Below are positions 33,344 through 46,935 of a stretch of 64,000 nt of DNA, one piece after another. Position 1 is the stretch's first letter. Each line of letters opens with the position of its first letter. A program made the translations under genes and the position numbers. This DNA is from Lineus longissimus (lineage: Eukaryota > Nemertea > Pilidiophora > Heteronemertea > Lineidae). Where the stretch lies: NCBI RefSeq assembly GCF_910592395.1, contig NC_088315.1, forward strand, positions 6,636,501 to 6,700,500, written 5' to 3'. The notes under the pieces are model-generated. The model saw only the letters and a list, made by a program, of their open reading frames with translations. It did no database searches and was not told the DNA's origin.

Positions 33344-34571
33344 TAAATGGGAAATCTATTTTGTCACATAGACGCAGAAAACTTTTTCTCAACACAGATG
33401 TAATTGTCTTACAGGTCTATTCTTTGAAAAGATACATAAATTAGCTTCAAACTACATCGTTTTGATCTTACTGTTTCAAACCGGAACGATCACATGTCTG
33501 AGAAAATCCATTTATAAGTTGATTACGATATGACATCCGGGTTTTTGTGACATGTTGTCACGTGACCGGCTTGTCGTTTGCGACTTCACGAGACACAAAC
33601 AAGTATTCCGGAGACCGTTAATTCAGATCGTCTTTGTAAATATGATCCTATTACTAAGGTATTACATTGAAAAAGTGGAAGAATAAAAGGAGAAGAAATA
33701 TTCACTGATAGTTCCGACAAAAAATTGTATAAATGCAGATAACAATGCTCAATATTGGTTTAGATTAAAAGCATGCCTGAAGCATATCTGAGCTGTTGAG
33801 TTTCTCGAAGGAATAAAACTTTTCAATATCAAGTTGAACCAACGAAGAGCACTGCATGTCAAGTCGAGAGGTGCTTCCACGGCACCGTTGGAAATGAGTT
33901 TATTGCATTACATCGGCTACCACGACCTTTTCCATCGTGACAACTTCCTATGGGACATTTATTAAGGTGAGAATGGGGGGTGTTTCTGCATTAGAACTTG
34001 ACTAAATCTATTTGAATTCGATTAGGAATTTTCCATCAATAGATATTTAATTTTGAGACGAGAAATGCGCTTACAAAGGCACGCCAACGGAGACCTCTTG
34101 GCTGGTTGGGTAAACATCACTTACGCGTTTATGGGCTATTTTCTACCCTGACTACCGTCATTGTATTCTCGGATTCTCATTGTAACATTTAGACTTTAAC
34201 GGTGTCTACTGCAAAGTGGCAACAATTTACTGGTTAACTATATATATTGGAGAAATTTGCATTAATTTTAGTATGAAAACGACTCCAATCGCGCTGAGAG
34301 ACAGTAAGCTCGACATTTACTCCTTGTTTCACCATAGGTAGAAGTTCTCATCAGCCTAGTGCTTTATGGTATTATGCATCAAAAGCTATCTGAATGAGTC
34401 AGATGTCTATCCACTATGGCATACGTCATGATATGATCGAAAGAGAAAAATCGCTCAAATTGCTTCCCAGGATGGGTTAACTATTAATCAGTGAAAATAT
34501 TCCTTGTGTGACGATCTGGCACTTTCTGCTTCCCTTTTGCAGTGTCACACCTGTCCTTCGAAACCAATAGG
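33344..34571. other. Intergenic, no gene seen
   Basis: AT-rich sequence without recognisable exons, RNA genes or transposon ends. Confidence 0.4.
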
Positions 34572-34732
34572 ACCGTTTACACGGGACCAATCCGCTCTAG
34601 GTCGATCCAGATTGGTCGAGCTTGGTCTGCCGTGTAAACGCGCACGTCATTACGAGTCTTACGTCGTGAGCGACGGATGTGATCTGATCTGATCTGGTCT
34701 GGTCTCATTTGGTTTGGTACTGTGTAAACGGT
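34572..34732. mobile_element. Small MITE
   Basis: The 161-base element is bounded by ACCGTTTACAC and its perfect complement GTGTAAACGGT. Next to the right end is a GATCTGATCTGATCTGGTCT microrepeat. There is no coding capacity. Confidence 0.55.
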
Positions 34733-36198
34733 GCTTTACGCAATTGAGACGTGTAAATCAGTAGCTACAAATGCTATCAAACAATCGGATATCCGACCAT
34801 GACTGACAACGACATGCCTAAGGTTATTGACTCAAAAACAATAATTCTGCATTCAAATCGAATTACCACTCGGATTTCAATTGAGAATTTGTGCTCTAAT
34901 ATAATATCACTTGATTTCTCTCACCGCAGGCCAGGGAGGAGCTGGAACACTACATCACCTTACTCATGTCAGTCGTAGTCCATAGACATTATACACGCAA
35001 CTAATATAATGTATATACGTAAGTTCGGTAATTGGAATTATAGTATGCTCTATCGTGACATAGTTGTATAAATTTTAATCTTAATTTTTCCAATTTAAAA
35101 ATTTTTCTATCAACGAACGCATGTTATTGCACGTATTGTGATTATTCATCTAAAGGAAGAGGAATACATTTACCTGAGAAAATTTAATTTGTCGACGACA
35201 TACAATTTATTTATAAAGCTTTCTACATCCAATAGTCATATATACAGGGCTCACTATATACAACCTGGTCAAAATTGTTCAAATGATGCGTCCTCGACAG
35301 ATAGGAGCCAAAGGGCTTTTATTCCCTATGCGTGTGATGCATCCCTCACACGTACGAAACCCTTAATCCATTACCCCATCATTTCATTACTTGTGATCCT
35401 GATCTAATAATGGCATGAACATCCCCTCAGGACTAAAGAAGCGGCGGTCGCGGGCCTTTCATGGTCAAGACAACCGCTTTATTTCTGACGGTCGCACCAT
35501 TCAAATAGTCCGTCGGTCTTAAGTCTCCCCAGTGGATACGCTTCTCGATCCTCTCTGAGGGAAGAAGCGGTTCCACCAATATAGACATCAGCCGGCTGGA
35601 AACGGCAATTCAGCATGCCTAAACAGACAGCCTTGTCCACTTTCTACAATGAGTCCTGTTACCCGTATGGTATAGTGTGTTGCTTTTTTAATCAAAAATG
35701 GTAAAATTGAATGCAGGCAATTAAATTTGCTAACCAATTGCATGCAAGGACCTTCACGTCATGTCTTATCAAGGCATTTTAATCAACCCACTGTTATCTT
35801 TAAACTGAATCAAGTACAAGCTACCTATAATAATTCAATTTAAAACTGCTTTTCTGATTTTTCGCAATTCTCGCGTGGAGTGGTGTGCGTGAACTAGAGA
35901 ATAGACTTGCTCCACTGGCGTAAGAAAATAAAATGAATAAAATGACGAAAGAACAGGAGAAGAGAATATGGTGACATGAAAATATCTGATCAAATGAGTG
36001 CACTACATCCGTTAATACAACTCTCTTTGAGTTGAGAAATGCACCGAGCAAAAGATGAATAAGAGTTAAAATCACGGACGAATTTGAGATAAAGATTCGA
36101 ACTAAGGACGAAAAGTGTTACCATTAACACGCTCCGCCAGTTCGATTTTTCACCAGTCATCGCGATGCCCAACCGTACGAGCGTATTGCATGGGAAAT
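34733..36198. other. Intergenic, no gene seen
   Basis: No gene was recognised; open frames on both strands (35138-35407, 35821-36075) lack domains. Confidence 0.4.
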
Positions 36199-36332
36199 AT
36201 AGATTTCCGACAACGATAAACCCACCAAATCTTTTGCCAAGCGAATTATATAGGAGTGTAAAACATGCCTTACACCCCCCATTTTCACCAGTCACAAAAG
36301 ATCGGGCGGGTCTTTTTTTACCGGAAATCTAT
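36199..36332. mobile_element. Fold-back repeat, related to 60592-60771
   Basis: ATAGATTTCCGACAACGATA...CCACCAAATCT is imperfectly complementary to AGATCGGGCGGGTCT...CCGGAAATCTAT at the other end. The right arm, including ATTCCCCTCAC beyond it, recurs in the element at 60592-60771. Confidence 0.5.
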
Positions 36333-39065
36333 TCCCCTCACTGCTCAGCAGTACGTCTCTGATATAGGCAAGTCTATACTGAATAACCCGATATGTACAG
36401 TATGTCATTCAGAAAGGCTCAAAATACGCGATTCAGGTAAGATCCATCATGACCCGATTTACAGAATTTCGATGGATGATATTAAGTATGGCTGAGACAT
36501 GACCTTACACTCAGGAGAAGGAATTAAAATTGATCGTATACACCCGTCCGTTGCACATGGCGGTGCGCTTTATGCACTGCTGCGTCAACATTCTGACAGA
36601 AACCTCCGCTAAAATCTGAAATACAGTTATACGTATATTTACAGACTTCGTACAATAAATTACATTTAGCAAATTAAAAATGGGCTTATTTATTTCCGGA
36701 AAACACTTTTGTACTGCCTGACAGTCGAATTAGGTACATCTTTGACTGTGTTAGGATGCATTTTGCGCTGGTGGCTAAAATATACTAGTTTTCAAGCGTC
36801 TTTATGGTGTCTGATTTGATTATTGGTTTAACTTAGTCACACGAAAATAGATAGTAAATAAAGTTTATATGAACATGAAGAGTATTCCTGTGTTATTTGA
36901 AGTCTTGATAAAAACATCCTATTCTGTGTTCAAATTGAAATGAAAATGTTAAGGTAATACCGGCGTATAATCAAATGTCAGGATGATGTACCGAATTCCA
37001 TGATCGTAGTGGATTTCTTTCCTATAGAAAGGCACTAAGCAGATTATGGAAAGCAAAAAGGGTTTCTACACTTCCCTTCAACGAAGTTGAGTAATTTATT
37101 CTGAACCGACCAAAGTGACCACCCCCTCAATTAACTTGCAAGTCGCGTGCGGCGTCCGATAGCATACATATAGCATGGCATCAATTATTGCTGAAGGATC
37201 GATCTGCAACGACCAGAGCAGAGAGTCGCAATTGACCAGAATCACGTCAAGCGAATATTTAGCCCGCTGGATCATGTTTCTTTATTGACCAGAAGTGCCA
37301 TTTGAAAACTTAACAAAAAAGACATATTTGAAAGCGGAGACATTCTCATCAGGGCTTTGCACGAAATTGTATTGCACCAATTAATCATGTTGGTTACGGT
37401 CATTTCTGGACATACCTGAAGCGAATTTGTAGCTACATTCATGATAACGCTCCTTATATTTTTTGTAACCCTTTTTAAACCATTCGCCCGTGATCATTCA
37501 CCGTCTTTGCGGATGACCTGGCATTGCTTTCGGGAAATGAAAGTTCCCGGCTTTTCGCTGTCCTTTATAATTGATATTGTGAGGTAAAACGCATTTTCTC
37601 TGGACTCGAGGTCTTACGACGCCGTGTTATAGTGTCCAATGATCAAGGCAGGAGAAGAAGAAGGAGAAGGAGGGGGAAGGGAGGAAGAGGTAAAGGAGGA
37701 GGCCATTTGACACTCACGATGAACAATATGTACGTGAATGAAGCGCGCAGCTACAGTGCATCAACTTGGGCGCAAGAACTCTGCTGACTCGATCGCGCGA
37801 GAGCTGTTTAATCAGCAAACAGCCGGTCAAGATAATAAAAAGGTCCCGGTAGGGGTTCATACTCGCGAAAAAGACGCCATGACAGAAAAAATTGAGATCA
37901 AAGCAAATATTTACGTGAAATATTAAAGCGAAAGCAAAATGAAATAACATCACGGAAAATGTTTTTTTAGTGATTTTATTATTTCAGTCGTTTTTCTGAC
38001 AGTTTTCCTCAGCTAAGAGTCTGGTTTCATTGATTAATCTGTAAACAATTTTGCCAGCAAGACATTGATCTTTGCCGGTGTGGAGTCAGTCCTGTGCACT
38101 GTTGTTAGGGAGAAATATGACGGTAAAGGTGACTGAGGTAATTATATTCGGTGATATATACGGCTAAATTCACCAATGACTAAAGAAAGGACTTAATAAT
38201 TGAAAGATCCTGCTATCACATACCAAGTTTCTCGGAAAAGCTTCCGTCTTCGACATGCTGCAGCCAGACGACAAACTAATCATTTCGCTGCAGCTCCCTG
38301 CGGAATTTCTTCAGACGGTTAGATGATAAGCAAAAAAGACGCTTATTCAATAAACTTTGGTTAATTAAGTTGATACGAACTGACAGTTCATCCTTCTCAG
38401 GGCTTCGCGCCCCGCGACAAGAACTGTTTGGCAGAGCTTGGAGAAAAGTAATGTCGCAACTATTGCTGATTGAAGCCAGTGGTCGACAGTAATGACGAGC
38501 ATGTGCCGAAAATATATTCCAATTAGCTTTGTCGTTATTCATTAATAGGCCCTGGTAACTGCATTACATAGTGGGCATGTGAACCTTTTCAATGATATTG
38601 CTGCTAATAAAGCATGGCTCTAAAACCCAAGTTGCAGTCCTGTCTTGTGGGATTATTTTCCTTTTTTATCATTTCCCACATTGTCTCTTGCAGCCAATCC
38701 CTGCATAATCCCTGTACAAAAGATTTTTTCCAAGTGGACTCAATTAACTTTCAAACCAGGCCAAACGGTAAAACAAATCACGCAGTCCTTCACTATCGAC
38801 CGGGGCTGGCCCGCCCCATTAGAAGAGGACACCTCATTTCCTCAGCCTCGGCGGACTATCCTGCACTCGTACATACAAGAGATGGCCATTCTCCAGAGAC
38901 CAAGTTTCAACGCCTTGAACGTCTATCCTTCGTTTACCTGTCACATCAACAGGTTTAATACCTGCCGGCCAGTGACTTGGGAATAATGTCCAGGCTCAAA
39001 TTACCGATTAGAGTGTACAAGTTATTGAGGCCTTGGACACCCATGGTTATATTGCTCATCCCTCA
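36333..39065. other. Intergenic, no gene seen
   Basis: It contains a purine tract (37650-37690) and a 62-codon open frame at 37738 with no recognisable domain. A signal-peptide-like open frame at 38614-38958 overlaps another frame and lacks support. Confidence 0.4.
37650..37690 (+). repeat. 41-base pure purine tract
   Basis: Uninterrupted A/G run (AGGAGAAGAAGAAGGAGAAG and onwards), continuing after one T to 37702. Such mirror-rich purine tracts can form triplex DNA. Confidence 0.9.
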
Positions 39066-39234
39066 AAGGCAGGTTTCGCAACCCTCCGTACGACGCACGA
39101 AGCGTTGTGGGTCTATCAAGTTCTTCGTAAATCATCTAAGTATAGGAGTCGGGGAACGCATGACAGTCAATCTACAATACACATACTTCGTACTCAGTCG
39201 TTCGTATAGCTCTTGGGGTTGCGAAACCTGCCTT
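39066..39234. mobile_element. MITE with perfect 19-bp ends
   Basis: AAGGCAGGTTTCGCAACCC at 39066-39084 is exactly complementary to 39216-39234. The element is 169 bases and has no coding capacity. Further pairing inside (CTCCGTACGAC with GTTCGTATAG) suggests a longer, decayed stem. Confidence 0.8.
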
Positions 39235-42200
39235 ATTACGATTTCGCTTTCAATTTATCATCATCTTATTGATGCACATTGGGCTGTTACAGATAAGCAT
39301 AACTATTTAAAAACGGATACTGATGTATTCAAATAAATACAAGTTAAAACAAAATTGTGGTCAATTCCCATTAAACGAATAGAACCACCCACAACCCGTG
39401 ATGAGTACTGAATTATAGACCATAACCACTCCTACAGTAATGCTGCATGTATATTGAATCTCATGATACCGAAGTGCACGAAAACAGGCGTGTACTCGAA
39501 CACGTGATGACTCTAGGACTTCACTCAAATAGCGCCGGCAATTCCTGACCAATGATGACCAACGACGTTCCGTTTCGCATTGGTTTACTTCCATTCTATT
39601 AGTGGTGTGACTGGGTACTTTCTTTGGCAGGAAGAGGCGATGGATGACCTAGATGCGGAGTCACGTTTGCCGATTATCTTAGTTTGTGTAAGGAATTACA
39701 GTGCATGAATGTACAGTGTAATATTAGATGGTAATCTTTGAAACGTGTCTGTGTTCAAGTTTGTCATCCCAGTGGGTGTTTATATTTTCATTTTCAGTAC
39801 AAATAACGGTGGGATGGGGACGAACCATATTGTTATGAAACCTGCTGTACGGATTCATGGCCGCTTTCTACACTCGTTCTGCGTGTAAACGACGTGCCCT
39901 ACACACTGGCACGTTCTATGTAGGCGATTGTTTGTCTTGCTCATTTTCAAACATTTGGTGTCTTTTTCATGATGCAAAAGTAGATGTGCAAGCATTCATG
40001 ACTTTATTTACCAAACCGGACAGGTAGTAGTACTTTCGCTCGCAAAGGTAACATTTTGGGATTGATTCATAATGACGGTACCATTGCTGCGGCGGGATAC
40101 GTACATCTAGTGCTTGGGCAATACGACCGTTAGCCACAGCAAATTCTACTTCCGGAAATACCGAATGTAATCATGTCACATTTTGAAAGTCGGCAGAAAA
40201 AAACAACTATGTTGTCTAAGCCGATCAAAAATTGATTAGAAGGCCATAAGCTCCCACTCGGCAAATCCAGCGTGAGTATGTTTTTATTGGTGTAAATGAC
40301 AAAATAACACGCGAGGAGCTGCTTTTGATACAAATCATTGCTTTGAAAAAAATCTGACTAGTAATTTGTTTAGTCAGGACGAGGGTGCAGTGACAAACTT
40401 CTTCAGCGTGAATGGCTGGCTTAGCGTGGTTAGCTTTGATTTAACATCATTTTACACACTCGCAGTCTGATGTGTAGCAGCAGAGTATATCATCTTTGAA
40501 ATATGCAACCAAGTCTGAATTCATTGATGACTTGCTGTTGTTAAATGATGTGCGGGGTAGTTGTATTGGAGGTGAATAAAGAGCTGTAAATTATCTGACT
40601 ATAGACACAGGAAAATGGATCACAACGTCAGTGACCACACGAAGGAATTGAAGGCACTCCTTTTAGCACAATGTGGTATAGACCACGAGTACTTATTGAC
40701 AAAACTACGAACGGATTTTGCGTTTCGAGGGGAAGGGATAAGGATTCAATGTACTGTTATTGAGAGTTATTTGACATCGTGGTGATCCCCTTTTACAATA
40801 ATGGTTCAGGGACTTAGATGGTTACACTTGACGCGCTGACGGCATTGTGACTCGTAAATATCTGGTTAAATCTTTAGTGCGCCTGATACATTGAGAGCCA
40901 CGTATCAAAAATGTATATGTCCAACAAAAGCGACGTAAATCGCCTTATCGTCTCTTTATTCGATTCGGTGGTATAAATGGGTATAACAGGACACTATCAT
41001 ACTGCGCCCCACTTCATCAATTTACCTATTCGCTCCAGAATCTCAGGCACAGACCCTGATCGTCGCGCCGATTGTTGTCACTACACCGCCAAATTCCCCA
41101 CGGCGGAGCCGAGAACCCAGTGGTCCTCACCACCTTCTGGCTGCAGTCAAGCTTACCGCTCTCCAGAGACTTCCATGCTATCCTGGGAACGCGTGATATG
41201 TTAGTGATCGGGCCCTGAGGGAATCCACGGCGAATTTGATTTGCTGGTGACGCAGAAAAAAAGGTTGCTGGGTCACCAGTCGCGTTACAGATGGTGTGGT
41301 AAATCTCATGGTCATTAGCTTAGCCCGTAAAATTGTATGACGTTCGGCGGTGATGGAATCATATTGGTGTTTATTTGGTCGGGATCTTAAAAAGCAGATT
41401 TTAGAGCGGAAAGAAGCCGTGTACATGTACATTGTACATCGTTGTCCGTTATATCTAGGTGCAATACCATGCACACGGCCAAAGCACTTTCAGTAAATTG
41501 CTCTAAACAGTATGAGAGCTGGATAGGTTTGCCCCGATCATAACTGCTACTTCTTCAGCCTTACATATGGCGATGGCACTATGTCCATCAAGCACGCTCT
41601 ATGAATAATAAAAAATATACCAGACTACCTAAACTGCCTATTGGTCACTGTCAACGCAAGGTATAGATTCCTGTTGCTTTCACCCCAGAAATATATCCAC
41701 GCCCGGAAAAAGTGTCCTATCCTAAACACAGTTATTGGATCTCCGGCGTGCTTGTTTTTTTATGAACGACCCAGAAGGCTCTTGATGAGGAAAGTTACGG
41801 TGAAATTCTGTTTTCGAAAATGGGTGAATCTCTGGTCAAAGAACGTCGCTTGGGTTCTGTTACAGGTAACTAAAATCTATGTTACATGGAGACGTGAAAA
41901 AGTCTGTCTGCACATAGCCTACCTTCGTATGGAGGCATACAACATGGGAATACACATTTAAACAGTTTTATTCCCGATTAATATTTTAATGATTATGTTT
42001 GAAAAAAAACATCAATACACTTATACTTAAGTGTACCAGACTCTTTTTTTCGCTCCAATATGTGATTTAAAGATTTAAATATAGTTACGATTAGTGTCAG
42101 TTACAGAAAACAATCGGCTTTCGACACGACTGTAGGTCGAGAAATGATTCAAATTTTATTTGGGGGAGCGGTTTGCGTAAAGAAAATATTCGAGCGTTAA

Positions 42201-45200
42201 CTATCTTGCCTATTGGCGTGACACAATTCATATGTTGGTATAGAAAAGAAAAGAATGTGCCATGTCACTCATAATAAACAAAGGCGAAATAACGAAAACT
42301 AATTCCGTATTATTTATTGCGCTTTAGATACTTCCGATGCAAATTTTCGCTTCAAAAACAATACACGAAGGTGTGTCAAAATCCCTATTCTGGTAGATGA
42401 GAAACTGAATTATCGTTTGACTTTTGATTTGCCAACAAATGGCCATCAAAACCAATCCTATAATCAGAACTTATTCAACGAAATCAGCCCACTATTTTTC
42501 GTACTACAAACGGAATATGTGAATTACTTCCACAAATCAACCAACCCCCGCTTTCCTTGCAGCCTACGTCCAATATAGTTTCCGGCGCATGTCACTCAAA
42601 TCATCCTATCAGCTAGTAGCCTCGAACTTATGCGATCGTTGTCCTCTATAGCACTGACGGAAATAGGTTGTGCACTATTATTTGGTAGCGGGAACTATGT
42701 CTCGAAAAATGCAATTCTAGTCAATAAGGATGTTGAAATATAATAAGGTAGTAGTAGTAGTGCCACTTAGAATGAACTTTTTAGGGAAATCGCTACGCCA
42801 TTGTGATCAGGTTCTACAAGTTTTGGAGGAGTTGCTGGGGCATAATATCACTGTCCTGTGGACCAAACAACCTCGACAATGAGACTGCGTATTGCAGTAA
42901 CTCGTGCATTGCATGAGGCGGCCCTACCCTTTTCTTACTCTTTGAGTCAAACCCGAGCAATCCTTGCCCACTTTAAAGACACATCCAAATCCTTTTTTCT
43001 CTAGTGCAGCACTAATGGTCCAAATGGACAGATGCCAATCCCAAGTAATCTTATCATAGTTAAGTTCCTTCACCGTTCTTTCCACACGCCTGTTGTCACA
43101 AAGTCAAGCTACAGCTACTGCAGTTTGGCCAACAAAGAAGTTTGGTTGATTCGATTACTTCCTTGCTTTATGTTTGGGGTCGCCGAAAAAGGCATAGAGA
43201 AACTCACCCTGTCCATTTGAAACCAATTCTAAGATCAGAGCATTAAGGCAGGCCTTACTTTTTACCAATGCGAGGGCGTCAGACTAGTACCACCAACAGT
43301 AAAGTCTGTGGAAATGTTTTTTCCCGTCGTGGAGGAATTTTCAGCAAAGAAGCAAATGAGCCAATGCAACGCGTCTGACCCCGACCTGAAGCGATTTCGC
43401 CTATAAAAGGACATTAAGAAATTCAATTCAGACTTGAACACATTTCAATTCGACGATTCTATGGCGCCTTGAGCGTGGTATACCAAGGAAATTGTTTATT
43501 TATCATTTATTAATACTTTTATTATTATTCATTTATCATTATTATTATTAAAGGAGAATCGAGCGCACATTTGACATCAGTGCGACCACGGCGGCAGTCC
43601 AGTGTGGTGTGCATGCAATCAAAGTATGAAGCGTAGAACTCAGATGTCCTCATCAGTATAATTTCCATTAGCATCGGGTGGCTTTTGCTCATTCTCTTGA
43701 AATGGAAAAAGGCACTTGACCATATTCTTGATCCAACTTTTTCATTTGGATTGATAATACACTTTTGGCATGATTGAGCAAGAAGCAACAACCGCGGAAA
43801 TCGAAATCAATATATGATTAGGAGAAAGTTAATCCCAATGATGCAATGGGCGCGGGCATGAGCTGTGGTCGTCTGGATTATTTCTAAATTCTCCAAGTGT
43901 TCATAAAAGAAATATTCGAACGGCAATAATGTTATTGTGCCGCGTGTGTATCCATGGACATCCACATGTATACATCCGTGGTGTATCTGAGGAGACATTG
44001 CAGTGTAATGTTATGCGACTGTTCATAGCCACTGGGATAAAAATAGTATATCAAAAGTAATGGGTAACTGTACTCGTTCATCAAAAGTAATTGGTATTTG
44101 ATCCTAAAAATGTCACTTGTGGCACCGCTCCGATAGATGACCGGGAGGAAAGAAGATTTCTGCTAATCATCCTTTTCTGGCATCAAATAAATTGTGCATG
44201 AATGAACAAACAGATAATGCAGCTTTTCAGGCAGTATTTACCTCATGCAGGGAAGCCTCCGATTTTTTCCCCGCAAATCCCCAACACTTCTAGTTTCATT
44301 ATTGATACCACACCACGGCACTGGAGCATAACCTATATTTTATGATCCCTGATTTCAAGAAGGACCTCCACCAAAGCTCTACGCAGAATAATATTAGCAC
44401 TGAAATCACGACGCCCAAAGCTGCTTAAGTCCAGTGAGATTGCGCTGCAATAATTCAGTTGAAATAAGCCAGATAGTGTTACAAAAAGAAATCTAATGCC
44501 TCGACAAAGTTTAGGAGGAGTACAAGAAATGTACATGTATATATTGGGGTTGCATGAAAAATGAAATGTATTCTACCCATTTTTTCTTTCTGTTGCCTCA
44601 GATCAAATGAAAATAAAAAATATTCAGTCAATCGTCAATGATTTATTACACAAATTGTATATATTATATATTATTCAATTCACTAATATTTACACAATCC
44701 ATGTACACAACTAACGTAGTTGAACCATCCCGTTGCTGTATTGTTACGAATCAACTTGCTTCAAACCAATTTCGTTTTTAATGTTGAATAAAAGATGACG
44801 AACGTCATTTATGACATTAAAAGCGAAATATCTGTTTTATGTATTTTTAAACTTCATCATTTGAGAGTATAATGCATAATACATAGCATATGTACTTCAA
44901 AAACCTATATTGGTGTGGTACCCAGTCGGCAAATGATAAGATGACGTGTTTAGCTTGAGCTTTGATACCCTAGCTGGGAGATTTATACATAGTTCTACAA
45001 TCACAGGTCATTGTTTCAAGGCCAGGATCTGGTTTAATTACTTGTGAAAATACTCAATGTTGGTATTAACCTTGAAGCAGTCCAGTCATGGCGACGTTTA
45101 ATATAATTGTCAGGGGATCCCGATATCCAGAACAGAATTCTGATCGAATTTCACCTTAACAGAACCATGCCCTCAGGAGTTGGGTTCACTTTGTTTCTCA

Positions 45201-46898
45201 GCAGTCTGTCGAGTGGAATTATTATCGAATCGTTCATGAGAGTAACACTTTTAATCAAATAATCTCTGTAAAACTTTCAATTGAATACAACGGGGTTGAT
45301 ATGTCAGTGTGGTGCCTTCTTCCTGATATGATGTAGTTCATACGGTCTCAGCTGTCTAGTTAGTTTTCTTTGAAAGCCATCCCCTCGGAGAGGTTTAAAT
45401 TACCAAACTGGTCGTAAAGTGGTCTGAGTGATAAAGTGATAGTCTTACAGTTTGTATTTTAAGTACTGCTTGACCAGAATCTTGTTTTTGAAAGATTCTT
45501 GCTAGACTAACTTAAAACAAGCTGTCTTAGTATCAGTCTTCTTAACCCTCATGGTTCTGATACTGCTAAGCCTCGGCTCCTCGGAGTCCAACCCTTTCAT
45601 TGTATGCGCCGACGCGAATGCATTGAAAACGATATGGGGATAAGTTCGAAATGTCGTGACGAAGAAAAAGAATCGGGGACTATTCCATAACAATAATATT
45701 TTGTATCCAGTTCTGGAATACCTATCAACAGTTAAACAATTTTACTAATTGATATTGAAGAGAATGGCTATTTCGGTACAAGGTCGATCATTACTTGCCG
45801 TCACCACGGTGGATACAAGGTATCAGTTTGCCTACGAAAAATACGTGCTTAGGTGAATAGAGAGGAAACGACCACACAAAAGAAACAGACAAAAGATTAG
45901 TTCATTTTGAGGGGTGTGAGGCCCGCATTTATTATTTTGATTTGAGTGTACCCCTCCAACACTGTAATGGGAGGGCCTTGTTTCTATTGTGTTTCAAAGG
46001 TGAACCAATACCTTTACCCACCGTGGTCACTATAGCTGTCACTATATATGTAAGAGATTGCAGGTCAAAGATCCCCTTGACCGGCTATTCGCGCAGCCTT
46101 GCATCTAACAAACAAGAACACAAACATTTTGAAAACCCTTTGTGAAAATCCTTTTACCAGGTCTGTTGTCCTTGTTGCCTCATGATTGAGAGAAGTATTT
46201 AGGCAAGATTAAAGGTGTCGTTCATTACATATTGGGTCAGTTTTAGCCTTGGCAAAAATTACCCCACTCAAAGATGAAAAGGCATCAAGTATAAGCGCTG
46301 TTGGCCACACTCATCCACGGGATTGCCTTTTAGGTTACTTTGATGATGATGATGATGATGACGAAAATGTTCTGAGTAGTTCTTTGATACGCTTTTTGAT
46401 CTATCTCAACTGCGTCATTCAAGATGTAGTACTAAGATAAACACCCTGCGAACCATACTGCACGCGCGAGTATTTAACATCGAATTGGTGAGATTGGTGA
46501 AGGTATATACATTTTACTCGTAACATGTTAGGAAAGCAACTTTAGATTCAGAGATCTAGGTGGGGAAGTTCATGGCTAATTGACCAGCCATCATCAGTGT
46601 CCTTCTTTCAAAGTTCGATCAGTCGATATGAAATACACGTTTACGAATTCTCCTTAGCGTGATCGTGTAAACTATATATTCGTATTGGCTGAACAAAGCC
46701 GTAATTGAGTCAAAGCTAAAATTAAGAATTAGTCTGTCCGCAAATGCCACCTTTGGTGTCCACGAATTACATGTAAATCAAATTGTCTCCAAAGGGTATC
46801 CTCACATGTTTAATGCAATTGTCTTTGGGAAGTTGCCAATTGTCAATTTCAACATGTCTGTGTCGGACTTGTAGTGTACGTGTTGACTTAAGTGAATT
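39235..46898. other. Gene-poor stretch
   Basis: No gene could be supported. Exon-like fragments with splice signals occur at 39631-39688 (EEAMDDLDAESRLPIILVC) and 40615-40679 (MDHNVSDHTKELKALLLAQC), but their phases do not join. A (GAT)7 run lies at 46342-46362 and GTA repeats near 42747. Confidence 0.4.
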
Positions 46899-46935
46899 AG
46901 TGGTCTGCGTTATAGCCAATACAACGCAGACCACT
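46899..46935. repeat. Perfect 13-bp stem, 11-base loop
   Basis: AGTGGTCTGCGTT (46899-46911) and AACGCAGACCACT (46923-46935) are exact complements around an 11-base loop. It may be a transposon core or a structured RNA element. Confidence 0.85.

Noticed and set aside
38614-38986. Signal-peptide-like frame MALKPKLQSC... overlapping a second frame
   Set aside because: Two frames are equally open and neither shows a family; the hydrophobic start could be chance.
41641-41961. 106-codon frame on the + strand
   Set aside because: No ATG start in the frame as given, no domain, no splice context.
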